Shown: positions 21,194 to 31,424 of the stretch, piece after piece
Layout of the letters: each line of letters starts with the position of its first letter
Position numbering within the stretch: the first letter of the stretch is position 1
DNA from: Fodinicola feengrottensis
GTDB taxonomy: Bacteria; Actinomycetota; Actinomycetes; Mycobacteriales; HKI-0501
Direction of reading: 5' to 3'
Length of the DNA stretch: 64,000 nucleotides
NCBI RefSeq assembly: GCF_010993775.1
Contig: NZ_WOTO01000007.1
Location: forward strand, 124,001 to 188,000
Program-made: the position numbers and the translations under genes
Notes under the pieces: model-generated
Database searches by the model: none
Told to the model about the DNA's origin: nothing
Seen by the model: the letters and a program-made list of their open reading frames with translations, nothing else

Positions 21194-21376
21194 ATGGCAC
21201 GCCTCAAGGTGACCCAGATCCGTTCCGGGATCGGGAACAAGCAGAACCAGCGCGACACCCTGCGCTCGCTGGGCCTTAAGCGGGTCCACGACGTGGTTGT
21301 CAAGGAAGACCGGCCCGAGATCCGCGGCATGGTACGCACCGTGACCCACCTGGTCCGGGTCGAGGAGGTCGAGTAA
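21194..21376 (+). CDS. rpmD: 50S ribosomal protein L30
   Basis: 60 residues: [20 protein letters not shown] to LVRVEEVE. Intact, starting one base after the repaired rpsE stop. Confidence 0.97.
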   Translation: MARLKVTQIRSGIGNKQNQRDTLRSLGLKRVHDVVVKEDRPEIRGMVRTVTHLVRVEEVE

Positions 21377-21378
21377 CG

Positions 21379-21822
21379 ATGGCACTCAAGGTCCACCACC
21401 TGCGGCCGGCGCCTGGCTCTCACACCGCGAAGACCCGTGTGGGTCGCGGTGAAGGTTCCAAGGGCAAGACGGCCGGCCGCGGCACCAAGGGCACCAAGGC
21501 CCGTTACCAGGTGAAAGCTGGCTTCGAGGGCGGGCAGATGCCGCTGCACATGCGGCTGCCCAAGCTCAAGGGCTTCAAGAACCGGTTCCGGGTCGAATAC
21601 CAGGTCGTCAACCTGGACCGGCTGGCCGAGCTCTTCCCGGCCGGTGGCGAAGTCGGCCCCCAGGAGCTGGTCGAGGCCGGCGCGGTCCGCAAGGGCCAGC
21701 TGGTCAAGGTCCTGGGCAACGGCGACCTCGCCGGCGTCAAGCTGACCGTCAAGGCGAACGCATTCTCGGCTTCGGCCAAGGAGAAAATCGCCGCCGCCGG
21801 TGGCACCGCCGAACAGCTGTAG
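21379..21822 (+). CDS. rplO: 50S ribosomal protein L15
   Basis: 147 residues with the Gly/Lys-rich N-terminus ([20 protein letters not shown]) and [15 protein letters not shown]. Intact. It is the last ribosomal gene before secY; a palindromic hairpin follows. Confidence 0.98.
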   Translation: MALKVHHLRPAPGSHTAKTRVGRGEGSKGKTAGRGTKGTKARYQVKAGFEGGQMPLHMRLPKLKGFKNRFRVEYQVVNLDRLAELFPAGGEVGPQELVEAGAVRKGQLVKVLGNGDLAGVKLTVKANAFSASAKEKIAAAGGTAEQL

Positions 21823-21846
21823 TCGCGAGCGGGCGGGGTAGTTTTT

Positions 21847-21875
21847 CCCACCGAATCCGTACGGATTCCGGTGGG
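21847..21875. terminator. Hairpin between rplO and secY
   Basis: CCCACCGAATCCG / CGGATTCCGGTGGG (21847-21875) forms a stem with one bulge, nested in an outer GAGCGGG...CCCGCTC pairing (about 21830-21893) and preceded by a T run. It may attenuate transcription into secY. Confidence 0.6.
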
Positions 21876-22054
21876 ATCGTGCCCCCGCTCACAGCTGGCT
21901 GTTAAAGTCCGACAGCGAAGCTTCGTAGCCTGGCACTGGTCGTGTCGGGACGTGAAGCAGCCTGACATACCATCAGTCGGTTGGCCGGGCAGCAGACCCG
22001 GAACCGGAGAACACTAGATGCGGATCGCCGGCCGATCCGCGCGCAGGAGGACAT

Positions 22055-23396
22055 GTGCTCGCCGCCTTTGGGAGGGCTTTCCGTACGCCCGACCTGCGCA
22101 AGAAGATCCTCTTCACGCTTTTCATTCTGGCGATCTACCGCCTCGGGGCCACCCTGCCCTCGCCCGGCGTGTCGTATACGAACGTCCAGAAATGCATCGA
22201 CACCGCCAGCACCGGTCAGAACCAGGACGTCTTCACGCTCCTGAACCTCTTCTCCGGTGGTGCGTTGCTGCACCTCTCGGTGTTCGCGCTGGGCATCATG
22301 CCGTACATCACGGCGAGCATCATCCTGCAGCTGCTCGTCGTCGTGGTCATTCCGCGGCTTGAGCAGCTGAAAAAGGAAGGCCAGTCCGGCCAGACCAAGA
22401 TCACCCAGTACACCCGGTATCTGACCATCGGCCTCGCGATCCTGCAGACCACCGGCTATATCGCGCTGGCGCGTTCGGGTCAGCTGTTCACCGGCTGCGA
22501 CGTGAACGCGAACCCGATCATCCCGGTCAGCCCGCACATGCCGTACTGGATGACCCTGGGCACCCTGGTCGCCACCATGGTGGCGGGCACCGCGGTCATC
22601 ATGTGGCTGGGCGAGCTGATCACCGACCGCGGCGTCGGCAACGGCATGTCGGTGCTGATCTTCACCAACATCGCGGCCCGGATCCCGTCCGAGGGCCAGA
22701 GCATCTACGCCAAGGGCATTCTGCCGTTCGTGATCGTCTGCGCGATCGGCGTGGTCATCATCACCGCGGTCGTCTTCATCGAGCAGGCCCAGCGCCGGGT
22801 GCCGGTGCAGTACGCGAAGCGGATGATCGGTCGCCGAATGTACGGCGGCACCTCGACGTACATTCCGCTGAAGGTCAACCAGGCCGGTGTTATCCCGGTG
22901 ATCTTCGCGTCCTCGCTGCTCTACCTGCCGCAGCTGATCGTCCAGCTGGTGAGCGACAAGAACAACCCCGGCCCGGTGGTGAACTTCATCAACAAGTGGG
23001 TCGCCGACCCGAGCCAGTGGACGTACGTGGTCATCTACTTCGCGCTGATCATCTTCTTCACGTACTTCTACGTGGCGATCACGTTCAACCCGACCGATGT
23101 CGCGGACAACATGCGCAAGTACGGCGGGTTCGTGCCCGGCATCAGGCCCGGCAAGCCGACCGCCGAATACCTGGACTTCATCCTGTCCCGGATCACCCTG
23201 CCCGGCTCGCTCTACCTGGGCATCATCGCGATCCTGCCGAACCTGTTCATCACGTTGCTCGGGACCAGCGTCAACAACACCCAGAACTTCCCGTTCGGTG
23301 GCACCGCCGTACTGATCATGGTCGGCGTGGGTCTGGACCGTGAAACAGATCGACAGCCAGCTGATGCAGCGGAACTACGAAGGCTTCCTCCGGTAG
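22055..23396 (+). CDS. secY: Preprotein translocase subunit SecY (indel near C-terminus)
   Basis: About 447 residues with ten hydrophobic segments, from GTG 22055 (AGGAGG upstream). Start [20 protein letters not shown] and the plug/lateral-gate regions are typical. A two-base loss near 23334 (GGACCGTGAAACAG for GGACACCGTGAAACAG) throws the last ~20 residues out of frame and makes the sequence appear fused to adk. The correct end is [14 protein letters not shown] and the TAG at 23394. It forms the Sec membrane channel. Confidence 0.95.
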
Positions 23397-24049
23397 TGCG
23401 GCTGGTACTCGTCGGTCCCCCGGGCGCGGGCAAGGGGACACAGGCCGAATTCATCGCCGCTCACCTCTCCGTGCCCAAGATCTCCACCGGCGACATCTTC
23501 CGTGCGAACGTCGGCCAGAAGACCCCGCTGGGGATCGAGGCCAGGTCGTACATGGACGCCGGCAAGCTGGTGCCCGACGAGGTGACCATCAAGATGGTCC
23601 GGAGCCGGCTGGACGAGCCGGACTCGACGGACGGGTTCCTGCTGGACGGTTTCCCGCGGACCATCGCGCAGGCGGAGAACCTGGACGAGCTGCTCGACAA
23701 GGCCGGCACTCCGCTGGACGTGGTGCTGGAGCTGGTGGTGGACGACGACGAGGTGGTCCGGCGGCTGTCCGGCCGGCGGACCTGCCGCGGCTGCGGCCGA
23801 ATCTGGCACGTCGAGTTCGACCCGACCAAGGTCGACGGCGTCTGCGACCGCTGTGGCGGCGAGCTTTACCAGCGCGACGACGACAAACCCGAGACGGTCA
23901 CCGAACGGCTCCGGGTCTACGCCGAGCAGACCGCGCCGCTGGTCGACTACTACGGCGCCCAGGGCAAGCTGGTCGGCATCGACGCGACGGGTCCGGTCGA
24001 GGACATCACGACCCGGGCGATCGACGCCCTCGAACCCTTTAACAAGTGA
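23396..24049 (+). CDS. adk: Adenylate kinase, zinc-LID type
   Basis: 217 residues from GTG 23396, which overlaps the secY stop by one base. P-loop [15 protein letters not shown], and a long LID with CRGC...CDRC, so four Cys likely bind zinc. Catalyses ATP + AMP to 2 ADP. The usual secY-adk-map order is kept. Confidence 0.97.
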   Translation: MRLVLVGPPGAGKGTQAEFIAAHLSVPKISTGDIFRANVGQKTPLGIEARSYMDAGKLVPDEVTIKMVRSRLDEPDSTDGFLLDGFPRTIAQAENLDELLDKAGTPLDVVLELVVDDDEVVRRLSGRRTCRGCGRIWHVEFDPTKVDGVCDRCGGELYQRDDDKPETVTERLRVYAEQTAPLVDYYGAQGKLVGIDATGPVEDITTRAIDALEPFNK

Positions 24050-24867
24050 GCGCCTTCCGACGCCCCAGCATCCAGGTCAAGAGCACCGCGCAGATCGACT
24101 TGATGCGCGCCGCCGGCCTGGTCGTACGGCGTGCGCTCGCGGCCGCGACCGCCGCTGTCGAGGTCGGCATCAGTACGGCGGAACTGGACGCGATCGCGGA
24201 GAAGTCGATCCGAGACGACGGCGCCGTACCGTCCTTCAAGGGCTACCACGGCTTCCCGGCGTCCATCTGCGCGTCGGTCAACCAGCAGGTCGTACACGGC
24301 ATCCCCAGCGCCTCCCAGGTGCTCGCTGACGGTGACCTGATCTCGATCGACTGCGGCGCGATCCTGGCCGGCTGGCACGGCGACTCCGCGGTCACCGTCG
24401 GCGTCGGTACGGTCAAGCCGGAATACCTGCGGATGGCCGAGGTCTGCGATCGCGCCATGTGGGCCGGCATTGCCGCCGCCCGGGTCGGCGGCCGCCTCTC
24501 GGACATCAGCCACGCCGTACAGACCGTCGTCGAGGCCGAGGGCTCGTACGGGATCGTCACCGGTTACGGCGGCCACGGCATCGGCACCGAGATGCATCAG
24601 GACCCGCACATCCTGAACTACGGAAAGGCCGGCAAGGGCCCCAAACTCGTCGCCGGGATGGCGCTGGCGATCGAGCCGATGATCACTTTCGGGTCACCTG
24701 ACGTGGACGAGCTGGACGATGGCTGGACCGTGGTGACGCTCGACGCGTCGGTGTCCGCTCACACCGAGCACTCGATCGCGCTTACCGAGGATGGGCCCTG
24801 GGTGCTGACCGCTTTGGACGGCGGCGCGGCCGCACTCGGCTCGGCCGTTTCTTCGCGCGCCCGCTGA
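24046..24867 (+). CDS. map: Methionine aminopeptidase, type I
   Basis: 273 residues, GTG start in a GTGA overlap with adk. The five metal ligands are visible: Asp in SIDCGAI and HGDSAVTV, His in [12 protein letters not shown], Glu in AIEPMITFG and Glu in HTEHSIALT. Removes the initiator Met from nascent proteins. Confidence 0.97.
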   Translation: MSAFRRPSIQVKSTAQIDLMRAAGLVVRRALAAATAAVEVGISTAELDAIAEKSIRDDGAVPSFKGYHGFPASICASVNQQVVHGIPSASQVLADGDLISIDCGAILAGWHGDSAVTVGVGTVKPEYLRMAEVCDRAMWAGIAAARVGGRLSDISHAVQTVVEAEGSYGIVTGYGGHGIGTEMHQDPHILNYGKAGKGPKLVAGMALAIEPMITFGSPDVDELDDGWTVVTLDASVSAHTEHSIALTEDGPWVLTALDGGAAALGSAVSSRAR

Positions 24868-24920
24868 TTCTTCCTTCGTACGGCCGATTTTGGCCCCATG
24901 AGGCTCTTTCTTGCGTTGAG

Positions 24921-24970
24921 CGGCTGAAGGTCAAGACCGCCCTCCGGGCGGGGCCTCAAGGAAGAACGAG
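24921..24970 (-). repeat. Dispersed CGTTCTTCC element, copy 2
   Basis: On the minus strand: CTCGTTCTTCCTTGAGGC, CCGCCCGGAGGGC and CTTGACCTTC. With copy 3 it also shares a GACGGGGAGAACGAAC block about 60 bases away (here near 25010-25025). It lies in the map-fmdB gap, which otherwise holds nothing recognisable. Confidence 0.7.
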
Positions 24971-25142
24971 GTCGGGTCGACCGGTGCGTACGAGGCGGTT
25001 GGTCTGTTCGTTCTCCCCGTCGGCGGGCCCGGAGGGCAGGTCTTCACCCCGAGCGCGGCCCAGGGCCCGGTCTGAGCAGGGTCTTGCCCGAGCGGGACCA
25101 GCCGGGCTTGGCGGGTGGGAGGGGAGCGGTCAGAATGGGGGC

Positions 25143-25359
25143 ATGCCCACGTACGCGTACCGATGTCGGGAGTGTGCGACCGAGTTCGAGCGCGCCCGCC
25201 CGGCCGATGAGTGAGTCCTCGTCCGCGACGCCGTGCCCGGACGGCCACGCCGACACGGTGAAGCTGTTGACCACTGTCGCGCTGACCGGCCGGGCCGGCG
25301 GTGGAGCGTCGGCGCCGGCAGCAGGGGGCGGATGTTGCGGCGGAGGTTGCTGCGGTTGA
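25143..25359 (+). CDS. FmdB-family zinc-ribbon protein (one apparent indel)
   Basis: About 72 residues: MPTYAYRCRECATEFERARP is the FmdB start with a CxxC. One indel near 25200 in CCCGCCCGG leads to PMSESSSATPCPDGHADTVK, followed by a Gly/Cys-rich tail (GGGCCGGGCCG) common in actinobacterial FmdB proteins. Regulatory role is presumed for the family but unproved. It lies between map and the Nudix gene. Confidence 0.8.
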
Positions 25360-25808
25360 CCGCAAACGTCGATGCAGGGCCATTCGCTTTGCCCACCACT
25401 CGACCCGCGACTGGCCGCATCGACGCGCTCGGTTGGGTGCTCGTACGCGACCGCCGACTGCTGTCGGTGCGTACGAAGGGCAAGGAGAAGTTCTACTTGC
25501 CTGGCGGCAAGCGCGAGCCTGGCGAGAGTGACGTCGTGGCGTTGTGCAGAGAAGTACGCGAAGAACTCGGCGTCGAGCTGGACCCGCTGACCTTCAGCTT
25601 CTTCGCGGTCCTGGACGTGCAGGCGGACGGGTTCGCCGCCGGCCACCTGGTCCACCAGGTGTCGTACACAGCCGACTTCGCCGGCGAGCTCGCCCCGGGT
25701 GCCGAGATCGCCGAACTCGACTGGCTGACCTCGGTGGACGCGGATCGATGCCCGCCGGCGGGGCGACGTATACTTGAGGTTCTCCGCGAGGCTGACACTG
25801 TCGACTAA
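25356..25808 (+). CDS. Nudix hydrolase
   Basis: The Nudix box is perfect: GKREPGE followed seven residues later by REVREELGV, the Mg-binding helix that hydrolyses nucleoside diphosphate linkages. About 150 residues from TTG 25356, which overlaps the fmdB stop; GTG 25437 is an alternative start and would shorten it by 27 residues. Substrate unknown. The gene ends before the infA promoter. Confidence 0.82.
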   Translation: MTANVDAGPFALPTTRPATGRIDALGWVLVRDRRLLSVRTKGKEKFYLPGGKREPGESDVVALCREVREELGVELDPLTFSFFAVLDVQADGFAAGHLVHQVSYTADFAGELAPGAEIAELDWLTSVDADRCPPAGRRILEVLREADTVD

Positions 25809-25818
25809 ACGCTGTCGA

Positions 25819-25848
25819 TTGACGCTTCACCGACAAAACGGCATATAA
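25819..25848 (+). promoter_or_regulatory. Promoter of the infA-rpmJ-rpsM-rpsK-rpoA operon
   Basis: TTGACG (25819-25824), 17-base spacer, CATATAA (25842-25848). The A/T-rich -10 stands out in this GC-rich sequence. It lies about 180 bases before infA. Confidence 0.65.
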
Positions 25849-26025
25849 CGCCGACCGCTTTGTCATGTCAAGGGTGTCCAGCGGGGGCGATTGGATAACA
25901 CCACTGAGTGCGGCGTACACTTCTTGGTTGGCGCTCGACGTCCGTTATGGAGTCGTGTCGCACTCCGGGGACCAGCCTAACCGGCGGGTCCCGACAAGTT
26001 TTGGTACGACACGATTGCGGAGGAC

Positions 26026-26247
26026 ATGCCGAAGAAGGACGGCGCCATCGAGATCGAGGGTCGGGTGGTCGAACCGCTGCCGAACGCGATGTTTCGCGTG
26101 GAGCTGCAGAACGGTCACAAGGTCCTTGCCCACATCAGCGGGAAGATGCGGCAGAACTACATTCGTATCCTGCCTGAGGACAGGGTCGTCGTGGAGCTCT
26201 CTCCTTACGACCTCACGCGTGGGCGCATCGTCTACCGCTACAAGTAA
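26026..26247 (+). CDS. infA: Translation initiation factor IF-1
   Basis: 73 residues, one S1/OB domain: [20 protein letters not shown] to [11 protein letters not shown] follows GGAGG. Binds the 30S A site during initiation. Intact. Confidence 0.98.
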   Translation: MPKKDGAIEIEGRVVEPLPNAMFRVELQNGHKVLAHISGKMRQNYIRILPEDRVVVELSPYDLTRGRIVYRYK

Positions 26248-26313
26248 CAACCCCACTTCATTAGGTTCCCGCTGGTCACGCGGCTGGCTGGGCGCAAGAG
26301 GAGAAACGCGGCC

Positions 26314-26427
26314 GTGAAGGTTCAGCCGAGCGTGAAGAAGATCTGCGACAAGTGCAAGGTGATCCGCCGGCACGGTCGCGTGATGGTGATCTGCAGCAAC
26401 CTGCGGCACAAGCAGCGGCAGGGCTGA
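26314..26427 (+). CDS. rpmJ: 50S ribosomal protein L36
   Basis: 37 residues from GTG 26314: [20 protein letters not shown] to NLRHKQRQG. The zinc ligands (CDKC, C, H) are present. Too short for many gene finders. Confidence 0.97.
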   Translation: MKVQPSVKKICDKCKVIRRHGRVMVICSNLRHKQRQG

Positions 26428-26573
26428 TCCCAGCTCATCAGTACGTCCAGATATTCGCGTCACTCCCGATCAAGCCGATCGGGACACCTTCGGTCGGAGG
26501 CCGAAGCCCCGCGGGACTCCCGGGGACAGTGACGTGACAGACCTCCGTGCAGCTGTTAGGAGCAAGTCCGAGC

Positions 26574-26956
26574 ATGGCTCGTATCTCCGGCGTTGACCTC
26601 CCCCCCGCGAGAAGCGGCTCGAGGTGGCGCTGACCTACATCTTCGGAGTGGGTCGCACCCGGTCCCTGCAGACCATCAAGGCGACCGGGACCAACCCCGA
26701 CGCCCGCGTAAGGGACCTCTCCGACGACGAGCTGGTCCGGCTCCGCGACCACATCGAGGGCAACTTCAAGGTCGAGGGTGACCTCCGCCGCGAGGTGGCG
26801 GCGGACATTCGCCGCAAGATCGAGATCGGTTGCTACCAGGGCATCCGGCACCGCCGCGGACTCCCGGTCCACGGGCAGCGCACGCACACCAACGCGCGCA
26901 CCCGCAAGGGACCGAAGAAGACCGTGGCCGGCAAGAAGAAGACCGGCAAGAAGTAA
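26574..26956 (+). CDS. rpsM: 30S ribosomal protein S13 (two-base insertion in C run)
   Basis: About 126 residues. [10 protein letters not shown] runs into seven C at 26600-26606 where five are expected (CTC CCC CGC GAG); removing two restores [20 protein letters not shown]. The C-terminal basic tail ([19 protein letters not shown]) contacts tRNA. Followed by rpsK after 42 bases. Confidence 0.95.
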
Positions 26957-26998
26957 CCCTGCTCTTCCGATTCCCTCGATTCTTGGAGTTACAAGCAA

Positions 26999-27403
26999 AT
27001 GCCCCCGAAGGCACGTACCGCCGGCGCCAAAAAGGTTCGCCGCAAAGAGAAGAAGAACATCGCGCACGGTCACGCGCACATCCGCAGCACGTTCAACAAC
27101 ACGATCGTGTCGATCACCGACCCGACCGGTGCGGTGATCGCGTGGGCCTCCGCCGGCCACGTCGGCTTCAAGGGTTCGCGTAAGTCGACCCCGTTCGCCG
27201 CCCAGCTGGCCGCCGAGTCCGCCGCCCGCAAGGCGCAGGAGCACGGCATGCGCAAGGTCGACGTGTTCGTGAAGGGCCCGGGTTCGGGCCGCGAGACCGC
27301 GATCCGTTCGCTGCAGGCCACCGGCCTGGAGGTGGGCACCATCCAGGACGTCACCCCGATGCCGCACAACGGCTGCCGGCCGCCCAAGCGCCGCCGGGTC
27401 TGA
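26999..27403 (+). CDS. rpsK: 30S ribosomal protein S11
   Basis: 134 residues, intact: the [20 protein letters not shown] core and the end [11 protein letters not shown] are conserved. The next gene is rpoA; no rpsD lies between them, only 115 bases. Confidence 0.98.
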   Translation: MPPKARTAGAKKVRRKEKKNIAHGHAHIRSTFNNTIVSITDPTGAVIAWASAGHVGFKGSRKSTPFAAQLAAESAARKAQEHGMRKVDVFVKGPGSGRETAIRSLQATGLEVGTIQDVTPMPHNGCRPPKRRRV

Positions 27404-27518
27404 CCCACGACTTCGCCCGGTCGTACGAGACTGGGCCCGCCGGGGGCGAGAACCGAGACTCGCCCCCGCACCCCTCGAGGCGTCATATGGCGGACGCCCG
27501 AGACCGTAGGAGGAAACA

Positions 27519-28544
27519 GTGCTGATCACTCAGCGCCCCACCCTGACCGAGGAATCGGTCGACGAGTTCCGCTCCCGGTTCATCATCGAGCCGCTGGAGC
27601 CGGGCTTCGGCTACACCCTGGGCAACTCGATGCGGCGTACGCTGCTGTCGTCGATCCCGGGTGCGTCGGTCACCAGCATCAAGATCGACGGCGTGCTGCA
27701 CGAGTTCACCACCGTGCCGGGCGTCAAGGAAGACGTGACCGAGCTGATCCTGAACCTGAAGGGTCTGGTCGTCAGCTCCGAGGTCGACGAGCCGGTCACC
27801 ATGTATCTGCGCAAGCAGGGCCCCGGTGACGTGACCGCCGCGGACATCGCGCCGCCGGCCGGTGTCACCGTGCACAACCCCGAGCTGCACATCGCGAGCA
27901 TCAACGCCAAGGGCCGGCTCGAAATCGAGCTGACCGTCGAGCGTGGCCGCGGGTATGTCTCGGCCGTGCAGAACAAGCAGCCCGGCCAGGAGATCGGCCG
28001 GATCCCGATCGACTCGATCTACTCGCCGGTGCTCAAGGTCACGTACAAGGTCGAGGCCACCCGAGTCGAGCAGCGGACCGACTTCGACAAGCTGATCGTC
28101 GACGTCGAGACGAAGAAGTCGATCACCCCGCGGACCGCGCTGGCCTCCGCCGGCTCCACCCTGGTGGAGCTGTTCGGCCTCGCCCGCGAGCTGGACGAGA
28201 CCGCTGAGGGCATCGACATCGGCCCGTCGCCGACGGACGCGGCACTGGCCGCGGACCTGGCGCTGCCGATCGAGGAGCTGGACCTGACGGTCCGCTCGTA
28301 CAACTGCCTCAAGCGCGAAGGCATCCACACGGTCGGTGAGCTGGTCACTCGCAGCGAGGCCGATTTGCTGGATATAAGGAATTTCGGCGCCAAGTCCATC
28401 GACGAGGTCAAGGTCAAGCTCTCCGGCCTCGGCCTGGCGCTGAAGGACTCGCCACCCGGGTTCGACCCGGCCAACGTCGTCGACACGTTCTCCGACGCGG
28501 GGTACGACGACGGCGCCGACTATGCCGAAACCGAGCAGCTGTAA
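27519..28544 (+). CDS. rpoA: RNA polymerase alpha subunit
   Basis: 341 residues from GTG 27519 (AGGAGGAAAC upstream). N-terminal dimerisation domain ([20 protein letters not shown]) and C-terminal domain ([31 protein letters not shown]), the target of activators and UP elements. Intact. Confidence 0.98.
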   Translation: MLITQRPTLTEESVDEFRSRFIIEPLEPGFGYTLGNSMRRTLLSSIPGASVTSIKIDGVLHEFTTVPGVKEDVTELILNLKGLVVSSEVDEPVTMYLRKQGPGDVTAADIAPPAGVTVHNPELHIASINAKGRLEIELTVERGRGYVSAVQNKQPGQEIGRIPIDSIYSPVLKVTYKVEATRVEQRTDFDKLIVDVETKKSITPRTALASAGSTLVELFGLARELDETAEGIDIGPSPTDAALAADLALPIEELDLTVRSYNCLKREGIHTVGELVTRSEADLLDIRNFGAKSIDEVKVKLSGLGLALKDSPPGFDPANVVDTFSDAGYDDGADYAETEQL

Positions 28545-28594
28545 GGCTGTAGCTGCCCGGGCGTGCCGCCCGGGTTTCTGACGAGGAGCAAGAA

Positions 28595-29344
28595 ATGCCC
28601 ACCCCCACCAAGGGACCCCGCTTCGGCGGCAGCCCGGCGCACGAGCGGCTGATCCTGGCCAACCTGGCCACCTCGCTGTTCGACCACGGGCGGATCACCA
28701 CCACCGAGGCCAAGGCCAAGCGGCTGCGGCCGTTGGCGGAACGGCTGATCACCTTCGCCAAGCGCGGCGACCTGCACGCCCGGCGCCGGGTGCTGACGGT
28801 GGTACGCGACCGCGATGTGGTGCACAAGCTGTTCGCCGACATCGGCCCGCAGTTCGCTGAGCGCCCGGGCGGCTACACCCGCATCGTCAAGGTCGGTAAC
28901 CGCAAGGGCGACAACGCCCCGATGGCGGTCATCGAGCTGGTCGAGGGCCAGACCATCGCCCAGACGGCGGTCGGCGAGGCCGAGCGGGCCCGTGGCACCC
29001 GGTTCGCCCGGCGTGGCAAGGCCGACGCGGTCGAGGCGCTCGCCGGCGACACCGACGAGGCCGTCGAGACCACCGAGGAACAGCCGGCGGTTGACGCCAC
29101 CGCGTCCGACCTCGAGGTCAGCGAGGACCCGCGCGCGGCCGGCCCGTACGGCGACGGCTCGGCCGAGCCGAAGGCTGACGGCTCCGCGCCGGAAGGCTTC
29201 CCGGTCAAGGGCAACAAGGACTCGATGAAGTTCCACACCGAGGACAGCCCGTATTACGACCGTACGGTCGCCGAGGTCTACTTCGCCTCCGCTGAGGCCG
29301 CCGAAGCCGCTGGCTTCGAGGCCACCGCGGCGGAGAAGGACTGA
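28595..29344 (+). CDS. rplQ: 50S ribosomal protein L17 with extra C-terminal domain
   Basis: 249 residues, about twice the usual ~120. Residues 1-125 are L17 (PKGPRF-like start, [20 protein letters not shown]). A ~70-residue acidic linker follows, then a compact ~48-residue module around [13 protein letters not shown] and [13 protein letters not shown], ending [10 protein letters not shown]. This module resembles the short sunset-type (Ada-metal-binding-like) domains seen at the ends of some actinobacterial proteins; that relation is my recognition, not a search result. Intact frame; a terminator follows. Confidence 0.95.
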   Translation: MPTPTKGPRFGGSPAHERLILANLATSLFDHGRITTTEAKAKRLRPLAERLITFAKRGDLHARRRVLTVVRDRDVVHKLFADIGPQFAERPGGYTRIVKVGNRKGDNAPMAVIELVEGQTIAQTAVGEAERARGTRFARRGKADAVEALAGDTDEAVETTEEQPAVDATASDLEVSEDPRAAGPYGDGSAEPKADGSAPEGFPVKGNKDSMKFHTEDSPYYDRTVAEVYFASAEAAEAAGFEATAAEKD

Positions 29345-29355
29345 GAAACATCAGC

Positions 29356-29395
29356 GACGAGCCCCGTTCTCCCCGTTGGGGAGGGCGGGCTCGTC
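29356..29395 (+). terminator. Terminator after rplQ
   Basis: GACGAGCCC (29356-29364) pairs with GGGCTCGTC (29387-29395), with inner CTCCCC/GGGGAG pairing, then CGTTTA. It overlaps the expected truA start region. Confidence 0.75.
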
Positions 29396-30208
29396 CGTTT
29401 ACGTCTGGACATCTCGTACGACGGCACCGGCTTCTCCGGCTGGGCGGTCCAGCCTGGCCTTCGGACGGTCGCCGGTGAGCTGATCGAGGCGCTGGGCAAG
29501 CTGCTGCCCGGCGCTGAGCGGCCAGTGGTGGCTGGCCGTACGGACGCCGGCGTGCACGCGAGCGGCCAGGTGGCGCATGTCGACGTGCCGGTGCCCGCGT
29601 ACGAGGCGCGGGCGCAGAAGCTGGTCCGGCGCTTTGCGGGCGTATTGCCGCCCGACGTACGGGTGCGTGCCGTGCGAGTGGCGCCGGCGGACTTCGATGC
29701 CCGGTTTTCGGCGCTGCGCCGGCACTATCGCTACCGGATCACGGATGCGGACTGGGGCGCCGACCCGTTGCACCGGCATGGGATCGCCCGCTGGCCGCGG
29801 GCGTTGGACGTCCCGTTGATGGCCGCCGAGGCAGCGGCCGGGCTGCTTGGATTGCACGACTTCGCCGCGTACTGCCGGCGCCGGGAAGGTGCCACCACGG
29901 TCCGCGAGCTGCAGCGACTGGAGGTCGTACGAACAACGCAAGACGGGACCATCGAGATCGCCGCGTCCGCGGACGCCTTCTGCCATTCGATGGTGCGCAG
30001 CCTCGTCGGTGCCCTGTTGGCGGTCGGTGACGGCCGGCACGAGGCGCCCTGGCCGGGCAGCCTGCTGACCCGGCGGGAGCGTGCTGGCGCGGTCGTGGTG
30101 GCGCCGGCGGCCGGGCTGACGTTGCTGTGCGTCGACTACCCGGATGACGCCGAACTCGCCGCTCGCGCGATCCTCACTCGGCGCGTACGGGAAGCCCCGC
30201 AAACGTGA
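29393..30208 (+). CDS. truA: tRNA pseudouridine synthase A
   Basis: About 270 residues. The catalytic Asp motif GRTDAGVHASGQVAH, RFSALRRHYRYRI and the C-terminal ADAFCHSMVRSLVGALL are clear; the enzyme makes pseudouridine at tRNA positions 38-40. The family N-terminus RLDISYDGTGFSGWA is encoded from 29402, but no ATG, GTG or TTG lies in frame between the rplQ stop and that point. Either an indel hides the start or an unusual codon is used. The 5' end is therefore approximate. Confidence 0.88.
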   Translation, partial: VRLRLDISYDGTGFSGWAVQPGLRTVAGELIEALGKLLPGAERPVVAGRTDAGVHASGQVAHVDVPVPAYEARAQKLVRRFAGVLPPDVRVRAVRVAPADFDARFSALRRHYRYRITDADWGADPLHRHGIARWPRALDVPLMAAEAAAGLLGLHDFAAYCRRREGATTVRELQRLEVVRTTQDGTIEIAASADAFCHSMVRSLVGALLAVGDGRHEAPWPGSLLTRRERAGAVVVAPAAGLTLLCVDYPDDAELAARAILTRRVREAPQT

Positions 30209-30243
30209 CCTGATGTCAGGGGGAAGCCGGTTACGCTGCATCG

Positions 30244-31276
30244 GTGACCTCCTCGGACGAGTCCCGGCCGCCGGAGCCCGGTGCGGCGGAGCCGTCCGGC
30301 GAGGACGTCACCAGGTCGGTGGACTGGTCGAAGGCGTGGGCGCTGCCGCCTCCGGTGCCGGCTCAGCAACCGCACCAGCAAACGCAGCCGTCGGCGTACG
30401 GGCCGCCGTCCGAGCCAGGCGCCGAATGGCTGCGGCCGGCCGGTTCGCCGTGGCAGCCGCCGGCCCAGCTGCCGCCACGGCCGGCCCCGCCACCAGCGCA
30501 GCCGGCTCAGCAGGCCCCGCCGCCATGGGACCGTCGGCCGGCGCCGAAGCCGCCGAAGAAGCCGCGGACCGGTCCGAGCCCCGCGGTGGTCCGAGGGCTG
30601 GTCGGGCTCGCGGTCGCCGTCGTGCTGATCGGCGGTGCCACCGGCGCGGTCGTCTTCGCTCGATCGCGTACGGGCCCCGGGCCGACTCCCACCGCGCCCC
30701 CCGACAGCCGCGTCGGCCAAGCCGTCGGCGAGCCCGGCCGGCCGGATCGACATCGCCACCCGGGCCGGTGATCCGCGGCCGTTCAGCACCGCTGAGCTGT
30801 TCCCGAACGCCACCGAGACGGTCAGCGGCCGCGGCTACCGCCTGCTGGCCAGCCAACCCGTCCAGGACTGCCGGCAGGCGGCCGCCGGCACCGCCGCGAC
30901 CATGCTGGGCCAGCTGGGCTGCAATCAGGTCGTACGCGGCACGTGGGCGGACTCCGCCGGCCGGTACGTCATCACCGTCGGACTCGCGAACCTGCCGACC
31001 ACCGCGGCCGCCCAGCAGGTGATCGCGGTCCTGCGCGACCCCGCCAAAGGGTCCTTCCTGCCGTACCCAGTGGCCGGAACGTCGGCCGCCGGCTTCGACG
31101 GCCACAGCCCGACCGTCGTCGGTTGGCAGGCCCAGGGCCACTACCTGGTCTTCTCGGTCGCCGCGCTGGCCGGCGGCCAACCCGCCACCGTCTCGGACCC
31201 CGACCTTCGCCAGGCCACCGCCGATCTGCGGTCGCTGGTCGGCAACGCCCTGCTGCACCGCGCCATCACTGGGTAG
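30244..31276 (+). CDS. Pro-rich single-span membrane protein, paralogue of the convergent gene
   Basis: About 343 residues from GTG 30244. A Pro/Gln/Ala-rich cytoplasmic part (~115 residues) precedes one transmembrane helix (GLVGLAVAVVLIGGATGAVVF). An extracellular domain follows, with TRAGDPRPFSTAELF, two Cys (DCRQ, LGCNQVV) and GRYVITVGLANL. An indel in the C run near 30705 separates helix from domain. The domain is homologous to that of the protein encoded on the opposite strand at 31425-32666. Function unknown. Confidence 0.72.
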
Positions 31277-31371
31277 GTCTTTGTCCGTCGACAAGCCCAA
31301 CCGCTGTGGCCGTTGTTCAGTCAGGCCAGACCAAATGACCCCCCGCCCAACGGAACATCCTTGCCTCGTAC

Positions 31372-31406
31372 CAAAAAAGCCCCCCCGCGAAATCTCGCGA
31401 GGGCCT
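31372..31406 (-). terminator. Terminator of the minus-strand membrane-protein gene
   Basis: Read on the minus strand: GGCCCTCGCGA, loop, TCGCGGGGGGGC, then six T. It lies 18 bases past the stop of the minus-strand gene and serves the convergent pair. Confidence 0.8.
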
Positions 31407-31424
31407 TTCAGGTCTGACCGCGAA

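Noticed and set aside
22055..24049. An apparent SecY-adenylate kinase fusion protein
   Set aside because: It exists only because two bases are missing near 23334; restoring them gives the normal SecY end and a GTG start for adk.
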